A DNA stretch of 64,000 bases from JAHEEL01 sp964195515 (lineage in GTDB: Bacteria > Actinomycetota > Acidimicrobiia > Spongiisociales > UBA5794): NCBI GenBank assembly GCA_964195515.1, contig CAXMQO010000101.1, positions 48,510-112,509 of the forward strand, given 5' to 3'. Below, one piece after another: positions 16,879 to 25,048 of this stretch. The notes below the pieces were generated by a model. The model was not told where the DNA came from and did not search any database. It worked only from the letters and a program-made list of their open reading frames with translations. The position numbers were made by a program, and so were the translations under genes. The number at the start of each line of letters is the position of its first letter. Within the stretch, counting starts at the first letter, position 1.

Positions 16879-18804
16879 GTGAGCAAGACGAAACGCGCCC
16901 CAAACGTGTCATACGAAGCGAAGGACATCAAGGTCCTCGAAGGCCTCGAGGCAGTCCGAAGAAGGCCTGCAATGTACATCGGGTCGACCGGACCCAGGGG
17001 TCTCCACCACCTGATCTGGGAGGCCGTCGACAACTCGGTCGATGAGGCCATGGCAGGTTTCTGCACGCGAGTCGAGGTGGCATTGCTCGCCGATGGTGGT
17101 GTGCGTGTCAGGGACAACGGTAGAGGAATCCCCGTCGCGAAGCATCCCACGACGAAGCAGTCCGCCCTGACGACCGTGATGACCACGTTGCACGCCGGAG
17201 GGAAGTTTGAGTCCGGCGCGTATTCGGTCTCGGGTGGGCTCCACGGTGTCGGGATCTCCGTCGTGAACGCCCTTTCGAATCGTCTCGAAGTCGACATCGT
17301 CCGTGACGGCCATCATTGGTCTCAGGTCTATGAATACGGTGAGGCCACGACTCCAGTGGAGAAGGGTGGCGAAGCGAAACGAAACGGGACCCAGGTGGTC
17401 TTCTGGGCCGATCCGGAGATCTTCACGGAAGGGATCGACTATTCGTCGAAGACCGTGATGAGCCGCCTGCGCGAGATGGCCTTCCTCAACAAGGGTCTCG
17501 AGATCCGATTCCGCGACGAGCGGGAGGAGACTCCTGTTGAAGAGATCTTCAAGTACAGCGGTGGACTCGTCGACTTCGTGAAGTACCTCAATGCCAACCG
17601 GGAACCGATTCACCGTCAGGTCATTTCTTTCGAGGAGACGACCGACGACGCCGAGATCGCTGTTGCGATGCAGTGGACGGGGACCTACCGCGAGACGATC
17701 CTGAGCTTCGCCAACAACATCAACACGCACGAGGGGGGAACCCACGAAGAGGGATTCCGCACCGCCCTCACCCGGTCGATCAACGAGTTCGCGAGGGCAA
17801 GGAATCTCCTCAAGGAGAAGGATCCCAATCTCACCGGTGAAGACATTCGGGAGGGTCTGACCGCCGTGGTCTCCGTCAAGGTGAGATCGCCGCAGTTCGA
17901 GGGGCAGACGAAGACGAAGCTCGGGAACACCGAGATACGTTCGTTCGTGCAGAAGGCGCTTAATCAGGCTATTCCTGAGTGGTTGGAGCGTAACCCTGGG
18001 GAAGCACGGCGAATTGCAGACAAGTCGTCGCAAGCGGCAAGGGCGCGGATGGCTGCCCGCCAGGCCCGCGATCTCACCAGGCGCAAGAGCCTGCTCGAGT
18101 CGGCCGGGCTGCCCGGGAAACTCTCGGACTGTTCTTCGAAGAAGCCTGAGGACAGCGAACTCTTCATCGTCGAGGGTGACTCTGCCGGTGGATCTGCGAA
18201 GCAGGCTCGCAACAGCGAATTTCAAGCGATTCTCCCGATTCGGGGCAAGATCATCAACGTCGAGAAGAATCGGCTCGCCCGGGTGCTGCAGAACAACGAG
18301 ATTCAGTCTCTGATCACCGGGATCGGCACTGGGATCGGCGACGAGTTCGACATCGACAGGGCCCGCTATCACAAGGTTGTCATCCTCACCGACGCAGACG
18401 TTGACGGCGCCCACATTCGGACTCTCCTGCTCACGTTCTTCTTCCGTCACATGCTGCAGCTCGTCGAGTCCGGGTTCGTGTATATCGCACAACCCCCACT
18501 GTTCAGCGTGAAGGTCGGTTCGAAGACGACCTGGGTGCAGGACGACGCGGGGCTCGACGAGATCAAGAAGCAACTCACAGGGAAGAAGTTGAACATCCAG
18601 CGCTTCAAGGGCCTTGGTGAGATGAATGCCAACGAACTCTGGGACACGACCATGGATCCGGATCGGCGAACGCTGCTCCAGGTGGGACTCGAAGACCAGT
18701 TCTCCGCCGAAGAGACGTTCTCGACGCTGATGGGCAACGATGTCGAGGCCCGTCGAACCTTCATCCAGCAGAACGCCAAAGACGTTCGCTTCCTCGACTT
18801 CTAG
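16879..18804 (+). CDS. gyrB: DNA gyrase subunit B
   Basis: 641 residues from a GTG with AAAGGAG upstream. GHKL ATPase: EAVDNSVDEA, DNGRGIPV and the HAGGKF...GGLHGVG loop. Toprim: EGDSAGGSAKQ and DADVDGAHIRTLLLTFF for the metal. C-terminal QRFKGLGEMN. Forms the A2B2 gyrase with the gyrA product encoded 8 bp downstream. A GC hairpin (16838-16862) sits in the leader just before the ribosome site, possibly tuning translation. Confidence 0.97.
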   Translation: MSKTKRAPNVSYEAKDIKVLEGLEAVRRRPAMYIGSTGPRGLHHLIWEAVDNSVDEAMAGFCTRVEVALLADGGVRVRDNGRGIPVAKHPTTKQSALTTVMTTLHAGGKFESGAYSVSGGLHGVGISVVNALSNRLEVDIVRDGHHWSQVYEYGEATTPVEKGGEAKRNGTQVVFWADPEIFTEGIDYSSKTVMSRLREMAFLNKGLEIRFRDEREETPVEEIFKYSGGLVDFVKYLNANREPIHRQVISFEETTDDAEIAVAMQWTGTYRETILSFANNINTHEGGTHEEGFRTALTRSINEFARARNLLKEKDPNLTGEDIREGLTAVVSVKVRSPQFEGQTKTKLGNTEIRSFVQKALNQAIPEWLERNPGEARRIADKSSQAARARMAARQARDLTRRKSLLESAGLPGKLSDCSSKKPEDSELFIVEGDSAGGSAKQARNSEFQAILPIRGKIINVEKNRLARVLQNNEIQSLITGIGTGIGDEFDIDRARYHKVVILTDADVDGAHIRTLLLTFFFRHMLQLVESGFVYIAQPPLFSVKVGSKTTWVQDDAGLDEIKKQLTGKKLNIQRFKGLGEMNANELWDTTMDPDRRTLLQVGLEDQFSAEETFSTLMGNDVEARRTFIQQNAKDVRFLDF

Positions 18805-18812
18805 GACACTGC

Positions 18813-21266
18813 ATGACGAACGAAGAACAGACGGCAAGGGTCGTAGCCATTGACATCGAGCGGGAGATGCAGGAATCGTTCCTGGAGTACGCGATGTCGG
18901 TCATCGTGTCGCGTGCTCTCCCCGACGTGCGCGACGGCCTGAAGCCGGTACACCGTCGCATTCTCTACGCCATGCACGATGCAGGGATTCGTCCGGGGAC
19001 GCCATTCAGGAAGTCGGCCCGGGTGGTGGGCGACGTCGTCGGCTGGTTCCATCCCCATTCACCCGAGGCCGTCTACGACTCCATGGTTCGTCTCGGACAG
19101 GACTTCTCTCTGAGGAGTCCCCTGATCCAGCCCCAGGGCAACTTCGGCACCGTCGACGACCCACCGGCAGCGATGCGTTACACCGAAGCGCGGATGGCGC
19201 CGATCGCAGCGCACCTCCTCGAGGGTATCGACGAGGACACCGTCGAGTGGGTCGACAACTACCCGGGGGAGCGCGAAGAACCGACGGTTCTGCCTGCCCG
19301 TTTCCCGAACCTGCTCGTCAACGGATCGACGGGAATCGCCGTCGGGATGGCGACGAACATTCCGCCGCACAACTTGACCGAGGTGATCAATGCGGTGCTC
19401 CACGGTCTCGATCATCCCGAGGCGACCGTTAGCGACATCTCCGAGTTCATCAAGGGCCCGGACTTCCCGACCGGCGCCTACATCGTTGGCAGGAACGGCG
19501 TCAACCAAGCGCTCGCGACCGGCCGCGGCTCGGTGAAGATGCGCGCCGTCACCGACATCGTGGAGACGAATCGCGGACGCATGGCGATCGTCGTCACCGA
19601 GATTCCTTATCAGGTATCGCGAGATCGGATCATGGCCAAGACGGCGGAACTCGTTCGCAAGAAGACCCTCACCGGCATCGCAGACCTGCGTGACGAATCG
19701 GACCGGGAAGGCACCCGGCTGGTCATCGAACTCCGCAAGGACGCCAATCCACAGGTCATCCTCAACCAACTCTTCAAGCACACGCAGCTCGAGGAGAACT
19801 TCTCTGTCAACCAGATCGCCCTAGTCGACGGCGTTCCCCGAACGCTCAACGTGGCCGAGATGGTTCACTATTACATCGCCCACCAGCTCGAGGTCATCGA
19901 ACGCAGGAGTCGGTTCCGTCTCGCGAAGGCAGAGGCCCGAGCCCACATCGTAGAGGGCCTGCTCATCGCTCTCGACAACATCGACGAAGTCGTCGAGATC
20001 ATCAAGTCGTCGGAGGACGTCACCGCAGCACGCACCGCCCTGATGGAACGGTTCGAGCTGAGCGAAGTCCAGGCAAACCACATTCTCGACATGCCGCTCC
20101 GCCGGTTGACCGCACTCGAGACCGGCAAGCTTCGCGAAGAATACGAGCAGCTCCAGGAGCTCATTGGGGAACTCAAGGAACTCCTCGCCAGCGAGGAGAA
20201 GCGCCGGATCCTCGTCGGAGAAGAGCTCACGGTCATTCGGGACAAGTTCGGCGACGCCCGGAGAAGCCGCATCATCCCCGATGCAGGGGAGATGTCGCTC
20301 GAGGATCTGATCGCCGACGAAGAACTCGTCGTCACCGTCTCAGCAGCCGGCTACATCAAGTCGGTGATCGCCACGACGTACCGGACCCAGGGACGTGGTG
20401 GAAGGGGCGTGCGCGGGGCCGCCGTTCGAGAGGACGACGTCATCGAGCATGTGATCCACACGTCGGCGCACGCGTATCTCTTGATCTTCACCAACCGAGG
20501 GAAGGTCTACCGGATCCGGGCTCATGAGATACCGCGCAAGGACCGCAACGCAAAGGGCGTTCTCGTTCAGTCGGTGCTGCCGATGGATCCCGACGAGAAC
20601 ATCCAGGCGGTGATCGACACCCGAGACTACGGGGCCTACCGATATCTTGTGATGTTCACGAAGCTGGGTCAGGTGAAGAAATCGAAGTTCAGCGCCTATG
20701 ACTCCAGAAACCAGGTGCTCGTTGCCATCAAACTCCAGGACGGCGACGAAGTCGTTGGTGTTCGCCCGACGGACGGCGATAACGACTTGCTGATGTTCAC
20801 GAAGAAGGGACAGGGCATTCGGTTCACCGAACAGAGTATTCGTCCATTGGGGAGGGCATCTCAGGGCGTGCGCGGCATCAAGCTTCGCGAAGGGGATGAA
20901 GTGGTTGCCGGCACGACGGCCGAGGAAGGTGGCGACATTCTCCTGCTCACCAACGGCGGCTACGGGAAGAGAACGAAGATGGATCTCTTCCGTCGCCAGG
21001 GCCGCGGAGGGATGGGCGTCAAAGCGATGAAGCTGACACGGGTGAGGGGCACGATGGTTGCGGCACTCGCCGTGAACAATGACGACGAGGTGTTCATGAT
21101 CTCGTCGGACGGCATCGTCATTCGGCAGGCGGTGAGCGAGATCAGCAGACAGAGAAGGGAATCAACCGGGGTGAGGGTTGTGAGCCTCGACGGAGAGGAC
21201 GACTTCTCGGCGGTAGCCCTGGTCCCGAAGATCGAAGAAGAGTGGAGAGAGACAGCAAACAGCTGA
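18813..21266 (+). CDS. gyrA: DNA gyrase subunit A, atypical quinolone-determining loop
   Basis: 817 residues. The catalytic tyrosine is Tyr123 in AAMRYTEAR; the breakage-reunion and coiled-coil regions and the six-bladed beta-pinwheel C-terminus (TNRGKVYRI, TKLGQVKKS, TKKGQGIRF, TNGGYGKRT) are all present. A GyrA-box-like QGRGGRG occurs at about residue 528, separating it from ParC. The quinolone-resistance region reads HPHSPEAVYDS, where most gyrases have HPHGDSAVYDT or HPHGDASIYDS: the Gly-Asp-Ser/Ala positions are Ser83, Pro84 and Glu85, while the later Asp is kept. VDGQGNFGS is IQPQGNFGT. No second gyrA homologue is in the window. Confidence 0.95.
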   Translation: MTNEEQTARVVAIDIEREMQESFLEYAMSVIVSRALPDVRDGLKPVHRRILYAMHDAGIRPGTPFRKSARVVGDVVGWFHPHSPEAVYDSMVRLGQDFSLRSPLIQPQGNFGTVDDPPAAMRYTEARMAPIAAHLLEGIDEDTVEWVDNYPGEREEPTVLPARFPNLLVNGSTGIAVGMATNIPPHNLTEVINAVLHGLDHPEATVSDISEFIKGPDFPTGAYIVGRNGVNQALATGRGSVKMRAVTDIVETNRGRMAIVVTEIPYQVSRDRIMAKTAELVRKKTLTGIADLRDESDREGTRLVIELRKDANPQVILNQLFKHTQLEENFSVNQIALVDGVPRTLNVAEMVHYYIAHQLEVIERRSRFRLAKAEARAHIVEGLLIALDNIDEVVEIIKSSEDVTAARTALMERFELSEVQANHILDMPLRRLTALETGKLREEYEQLQELIGELKELLASEEKRRILVGEELTVIRDKFGDARRSRIIPDAGEMSLEDLIADEELVVTVSAAGYIKSVIATTYRTQGRGGRGVRGAAVREDDVIEHVIHTSAHAYLLIFTNRGKVYRIRAHEIPRKDRNAKGVLVQSVLPMDPDENIQAVIDTRDYGAYRYLVMFTKLGQVKKSKFSAYDSRNQVLVAIKLQDGDEVVGVRPTDGDNDLLMFTKKGQGIRFTEQSIRPLGRASQGVRGIKLREGDEVVAGTTAEEGGDILLLTNGGYGKRTKMDLFRRQGRGGMGVKAMKLTRVRGTMVAALAVNNDDEVFMISSDGIVIRQAVSEISRQRRESTGVRVVSLDGEDDFSAVALVPKIEEEWRETANS

Positions 21267-21309
21267 CAGCAAACAGCGAGACCCGGTCGGGCTGTGGTCT
21301 GTCTGCTGT
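21252..21309. repeat. ACAG heptamer array, inverted, after gyrA
   Basis: Plus-strand 7-mers ACAGCAA, ACAGCTG, ACAGCAA, ACAGCGA (21252-21279), a 9 bp spacer, then three 7-mers GGGCTGT, GGTCTGT, CTGCTGT (21289-21309), which on the minus strand read ACAGCAG, ACAGACC, ACAGCCC. The left arm encodes the last residues and stop of gyrA. It can fold as an imperfect hairpin and may end gyrA transcription. Confidence 0.75.
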
Positions 21310-21363
21310 TGCCTCCTTTCCCAAACCACCGGCCTATTCAGACCCTGTTCCTACACTCGGACC

Positions 21364-21825
21364 ATGGCTGTTCGGCGTGTGAGGCGGGTCATCCGCAAGA
21401 TCGATCCATGGACGGTGCTCAAGGTCTCGCTCCTACTCAATGCGATAGGGGCTCTCGTGTCCGTCCTCGGGGTGTGGGTGATGTGGTCGCTCGCGGTCCA
21501 ACGGGGGATCCCCGACAAGTTCGCCGACATCGTCGCCAACTTCTCGCTTGTATTCACGCCGAACGGCCAGCTCTACTTCCGAGCGGTGGTCTTCTTCGCC
21601 ATCGTGACTTTCGTGACGCTCACCGGGCTGATGACCCTCGGTGCCGTCATGTACAACCTCATCTCGGATGTTGTCGGCGGGGTGGAGCTGATCGTTCTCG
21701 AAGAGACATACCTCGTCCCGGTTACGCGATCAGTGCCGGTGCGTCCCGCGGTCCACGCCCAGACGCACGGTGGGAACGGCGACACGAAGACCGAGCCGGT
21801 TGCTGTCGTCGTCGACGAGGACTGA
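21364..21825 (+). CDS. DUF3566 transmembrane protein
   Basis: 153 residues. Two TM helices (about 20-42 and 78-100) flanking a conserved extracytoplasmic loop, and the DUF3566 core RKIDPWTVLKVSLLLNAIG ... MYNLISDVVGGVELIV. The same family follows gyrA in Mycobacterium (Rv0007). The C-terminal tail is hydrophilic and longer than the core. Role unknown; linked by position to the replication cluster. Confidence 0.88.
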   Translation: MAVRRVRRVIRKIDPWTVLKVSLLLNAIGALVSVLGVWVMWSLAVQRGIPDKFADIVANFSLVFTPNGQLYFRAVVFFAIVTFVTLTGLMTLGAVMYNLISDVVGGVELIVLEETYLVPVTRSVPVRPAVHAQTHGGNGDTKTEPVAVVVDED

Positions 21826-21828
21826 CGG

Positions 21829-23850
21829 CTACAACTCCGGCGTATCGAGCTCGAGTGACAGGCGGATCGAGGCAGACGGTCCCGACACAGAGACGTTCAG
21901 GGGGATCTCGAAGCGGGTCTGCTCGAACAAGCAGAGGCCTTCCGCGTCTGTCCGGCACCAGACCAGAGCGAGGTCGGCAGTGACCATCCCGAGTCCCTCG
22001 TGAAGATAGAGGGGGATTGCCACGGGGAACGCCGTGCCGGTGAGGTCGACGCGTTCGCTTGCGGGAAACGAGGCAACACCACCGTCGTCGACGAGAAGGA
22101 GCGACGAAGAGGCTTCTTCGTTGACTTTGTAGCCACTTGGAATGACAACGTCGAGGATGAGATCGGCGGTCCCCGCTCCCGCCGAGACCGTGGCCAGAGT
22201 CGCGACCGTTCCTCGGAAGTCCTCGGCTCCCTGGACCGCCGTGAAGGTGTCGAGTCCGGAGAGTACGACCGTCGACGAGATCCCTGTCGTGAGATCGATT
22301 CGGCGGATAGCGTGGTTGTTGGTGTCGGCAACCCAGAGCACGTTGCCGTCCACGGAGAGGCCACCGGGCTCGTAGAAGAGGGGGTCCGTACCATCTCGCC
22401 ATCCGTGCTCTGTACCGAAGAGCGACACGACCTCTCCCGTTGGCGGATTCACCGATTTGATCTTCGAGTTGTACGTGTCTGCGACCAGGAGTCGATCCTC
22501 GTGCCAGGCGATGCCGAGGGGATGTTGGAACCTGGCCTCGGTGCCGGTTCCGTCCTCATCGCCGAACTCGAACAGGTTTGACGCACCGCCGGCGACGAGG
22601 TCCGTTTCTCCCTCGGGAATGCCGACCGCGGCGCCTCTGATGGAACTCGATTCGGAGTCTGCGAAGTAGAGGACGCCGTTCGGGTCGAGGGCCAGTCCGG
22701 AAGGCTGTGCAAGGGCGGCCTCGAGGAGGGGGCCGTTCGTGGTGCCTTCTGCTGCGCTGCCGACCGACGGTGTAGCGGTTCGCTCTGTCATGTCGATGGT
22801 CCAGATCTGGTGTGTTCCTGCATTGGCGACGTAGAGATGGGCGCCTGAGAGCTCCAGCGCCCACGGCGAATTGAGGGTGACGTTGTCCAGAGCACCGCCG
22901 GTGGGGGGCCAACCCATGACTCCGGTACCCACAAGTGTCGTGACGGCGCCCGTCGCGAGATCGATCTGTCGGACGGCGTGGTTGTTCGTGTCCGCGACGT
23001 AGAGCGTGTCGCCGTCGACGACGAGGCCCTGTGGAGAGGAGAAGGACGCCTCGGTACCGATGCCGTTGTCGAACCCTTCCAGTCCGGACCCGAACACGGC
23101 CGTCACGGTGCCGTCGTCCGTGGCAGCGATGATTTGATGATGACCCGTGTCGGCGATGAAGATCCGCTCGGATGACGGATCAGCGTGGATCTTGCCCGGG
23201 TATGAGAGAACGGTATTCGGGGACCGGTCCTGCTCGAGGCGGACCGGGAGGGGTGTCGGGTCGAGTCCCCCCGTCGCCGAGAACTCTGCGACGAGGTTCG
23301 CAATCACCGGTTGGACCACTTCGTATACGCCTTCGCCTGCGTGCACTCCGACGGCGTTCCCTGCCGGATCGATGAGAGCGACGGTCGGCCACGCTCGTGC
23401 GCCCCACGAATCCCAAACTTCGAAGTTCACGTCGTTCACGACGGGGTGGCGGAGGTCGTATCGCTGGATGACCTCACGGATGTTGTCGGTTTCGCCCTCG
23501 TTGGCAAATTTGGCTGAGTGAACGCCGACGACGACGAGGTCGTTGGGAAACTCTGCTTCCAGGCGTTTGAGGTCCGGGATGATGTGGATGCAATTGATGC
23601 ATCCATACGTCCAGAAGTCGAGCAGTACGACCTTGCCGCGAAGCACCTCGAGGTCAAGCGGCTCTTCCACGTTCAGCCAGTCAAGGCCTCGCGGGAACTC
23701 CGGGGCGGGTGTAGTGCCGGCGGCCGACGCTCCGGCCGGGGAAGCCACCGTGCTCGGTGGGGTGTCAACCGTCGTGTCGCCGGTTGTGCACGCTGCTGCG
23801 ACGAACGCAATGACAGCGACGATCAGGAGGAGCTTCCGCATGGGTGCCAT
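21829..23850 (-). CDS. thioredoxin-fold/NHL-repeat lipoprotein (NHLRC2-like)
   Basis: 673 residues. Signal peptide with lipobox VAAAC (Cys ~21), a Ser/Thr/Pro-rich linker, a thioredoxin-like domain (about 55-200) with active-site-like motif CINC and FWTYGC context, then a run of NHL repeats (about 215-490; several copies of LYVADTNNHAVRQID, VADTYNSKIKSV, VADTNNHAIRRID) forming a beta-propeller, and a ~130-residue C-terminal beta domain. This domain order matches NHLRC2 and its bacterial relatives. Exported and membrane-anchored, it could be an extracytoplasmic thiol-disulfide protein with a sensing propeller (inference). ATG of MRKLLLIV, 9 bp into the frame, is an equally good start. Confidence 0.85.
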   Translation of the reverse strand: MAPMRKLLLIVAVIAFVAAACTTGDTTVDTPPSTVASPAGASAAGTTPAPEFPRGLDWLNVEEPLDLEVLRGKVVLLDFWTYGCINCIHIIPDLKRLEAEFPNDLVVVGVHSAKFANEGETDNIREVIQRYDLRHPVVNDVNFEVWDSWGARAWPTVALIDPAGNAVGVHAGEGVYEVVQPVIANLVAEFSATGGLDPTPLPVRLEQDRSPNTVLSYPGKIHADPSSERIFIADTGHHQIIAATDDGTVTAVFGSGLEGFDNGIGTEASFSSPQGLVVDGDTLYVADTNNHAVRQIDLATGAVTTLVGTGVMGWPPTGGALDNVTLNSPWALELSGAHLYVANAGTHQIWTIDMTERTATPSVGSAAEGTTNGPLLEAALAQPSGLALDPNGVLYFADSESSSIRGAAVGIPEGETDLVAGGASNLFEFGDEDGTGTEARFQHPLGIAWHEDRLLVADTYNSKIKSVNPPTGEVVSLFGTEHGWRDGTDPLFYEPGGLSVDGNVLWVADTNNHAIRRIDLTTGISSTVVLSGLDTFTAVQGAEDFRGTVATLATVSAGAGTADLILDVVIPSGYKVNEEASSSLLLVDDGGVASFPASERVDLTGTAFPVAIPLYLHEGLGMVTADLALVWCRTDAEGLCLFEQTRFEIPLNVSVSGPSASIRLSLELDTPEL

Positions 23851-23885
23851 TCAACTGTAGGAGACGGCCTACGGGAGCGGTGAAT

Positions 23886-24614
23886 CTATGAAGATTCGGT
23901 GAACGAGGCGATGTCCAGACCGATCCGGAGTGCGGAAAGGAGGTAGTCGTCGGCCGTCTCGTATGGGCGCTGTGTTCCCGAGGAAAGGGGTTGTGACGCA
24001 GCCAGTATTGCGCCGGAGGCCAGGGCGATGGCTTCAAGGTGGGTGGCGAGGTCAGAGATGCCGAGCGTGCGGGTCGCCTCGTTGGCGGTGGATCGTACGA
24101 TGACACCGGCCCACTCGTCCGGGACCGGCACCGCGACGTCGAGGCGCCGATTCGTCATGCGGCGTCTGGTTCCCCATCGGGCGCCGACCGGCTCCGGGAA
24201 TGTCATCGGCTCGCCGTGGCGTAGTGGCTTGCCTGGTTCGGTCCAGGCAAAGAGAATCTGTGCGTCCGGGCCAGCGATGTCGGCTTCGCTGGTGGCGAGG
24301 CTCTGGCCGATTCCAGTTACGAAATTGGCACCGAGGAGCACCGGAAGATCCGCGGTGTCGGTCTGTCGATCGAAGGAGTCGGCCCAGAGAATGCACTGAA
24401 CACCTGCTGTGACGGCTTCGTCGAGGATCGTTGAGTCCGGGTCGTCGGTGACGACCGCGTCGAACCCTGTGAGGCTGTCGATTCGACGAATCCTCGGATC
24501 CCGATCCTTGACGTCGCGGCGGACAACGCCGAGCAGTTCGAGGCCCTCTTCTCCCATCATGAGACGACCGGCCCGAACCCCGATCTCAGAGGTGTGATCG
24601 AGAGCGATCCTCAT
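23886..24614 (-). CDS. conserved protein with Rossmann-like N-terminus, unknown function
   Basis: 242 residues starting at MRIALDHTSEIGVRAGRLMM. The N-terminal ~120 residues alternate beta strands and helices (LELLGVVRRD, DAVVTDD, VQCILWADSF), like a NAD-binding or saccharopine/Gfo-type half-domain, but the GxGxxG is not present. The C-terminal part is mixed and ends in a helical AIALASGAILAAS ... DDYLLSALRIGLDIASF segment. Its start overlaps a 44-residue membrane ORF (ATGA). I do not recognise a precise function. Confidence 0.6.
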   Translation of the reverse strand: MRIALDHTSEIGVRAGRLMMGEEGLELLGVVRRDVKDRDPRIRRIDSLTGFDAVVTDDPDSTILDEAVTAGVQCILWADSFDRQTDTADLPVLLGANFVTGIGQSLATSEADIAGPDAQILFAWTEPGKPLRHGEPMTFPEPVGARWGTRRRMTNRRLDVAVPVPDEWAGVIVRSTANEATRTLGISDLATHLEAIALASGAILAASQPLSSGTQRPYETADDYLLSALRIGLDIASFTESS

Positions 24615-24745
24615 GACGAAGGTTGATCGACCGGCTGCCACGAACCTTGCCGAGCCGGGGGACGGCTTGGTCGGCGGGTAACGACAAGTGTGACGGCGAC
24701 CGCAGCAGCCGCGGCGAGAAGCAGAGCGTTGAGAACAGGTTTCAT
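24611..24745 (-). CDS. 44-residue membrane protein
   Basis: Reads MKPVLNALLLAAAAAVAVTL, then VVTRRPSRPPARQGSWQPVDQPSS. One hydrophobic helix (residues 5-23) and a basic, Pro-rich tail. Its stop overlaps the next gene's ATG (ATGA), which supports it as a real leader gene of a two-gene operon. It is too short to recognise a family. Confidence 0.5.
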   Translation of the reverse strand: MKPVLNALLLAAAAAVAVTLVVTRRPSRPPARQGSWQPVDQPSS

Positions 24746-24777
24746 TGGCCTAGAGGGTAGTGGGCGCCTGGGGAGGA

Positions 24778-24829
24778 GTAGACCAGTAGAGCAGTAGAGC
24801 AGTTGAGCAGTAGACCAGATCTGATCTAC
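24778..24829. repeat. octamer array with palindromic end
   Basis: Five tandem 8-mers: GTAGACCA (24778), GTAGAGCA (24786), GTAGAGCA (24794), GTTGAGCA (24802), GTAGACCA (24810). After GATC comes TGATCTAC (24822-24829), the inverted word GTAGATCA. It lies between the divergent membrane ORF and the cobalamin riboswitch, probably in the btuF promoter region. Confidence 0.7.
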
Positions 24830-24839
24830 TTGCCCTACG

Positions 24840-24975
24840 GACAGCCGCCCAAAGGCTATCCTCCTGCATCCGGGGTCGTTCCCGGCGCCGTGTGTGAAGC
24901 GAAGTCCGGTGTGAATCCGGCGCTGTCCCGCAACTGTGAAGCCCTTCGGGGACGAGTCAGGTCGCCTTCCCGCCG
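24840..24975 (+). promoter_or_regulatory. cobalamin (B12) riboswitch
   Basis: The conserved core is present: GGTGTGAATCCGGCGCTG, then TCCCGCAACTGT (24927-24938), and the closing GAGTCAGGTCGCC (24954-24966). It matches the AdoCbl riboswitch consensus GGTGNNANTCC, CCCGCAACTGT, GAGTCAGGANACC. It precedes btuF by about 75 bp and reads in the same direction. The peripheral stems look short. Start boundary is approximate. Confidence 0.92.
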
Positions 24976-25021
24976 GTGTGCGACCGCACCTTCGGAGGAC
25001 GGGTCCCGTCGCTTCCATGAA

Positions 25022-25043
25022 GGCTCCTCCCGAGAGAGGAGCC
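25022..25043 (+). promoter_or_regulatory. hairpin hiding the btuF ribosome-binding site
   Basis: GGCTCCTC (25022-25029) pairs perfectly with GAGGAGCC (25036-25043) across a 6-base loop. The right arm contains the Shine-Dalgarno GAGGAG, 7 bases before the TTG start of btuF. With the riboswitch upstream this suits translational repression by B12; there is no U-run for a terminator. Confidence 0.75.
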
Positions 25044-25048
25044 GAATC

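Noticed and set aside
16909..18837. Long minus-strand open frame of 642 codons opposite gyrB
   Set aside because: High-GC shadow of gyrB; the plus strand carries full gyrase motifs and the minus-strand protein has none.
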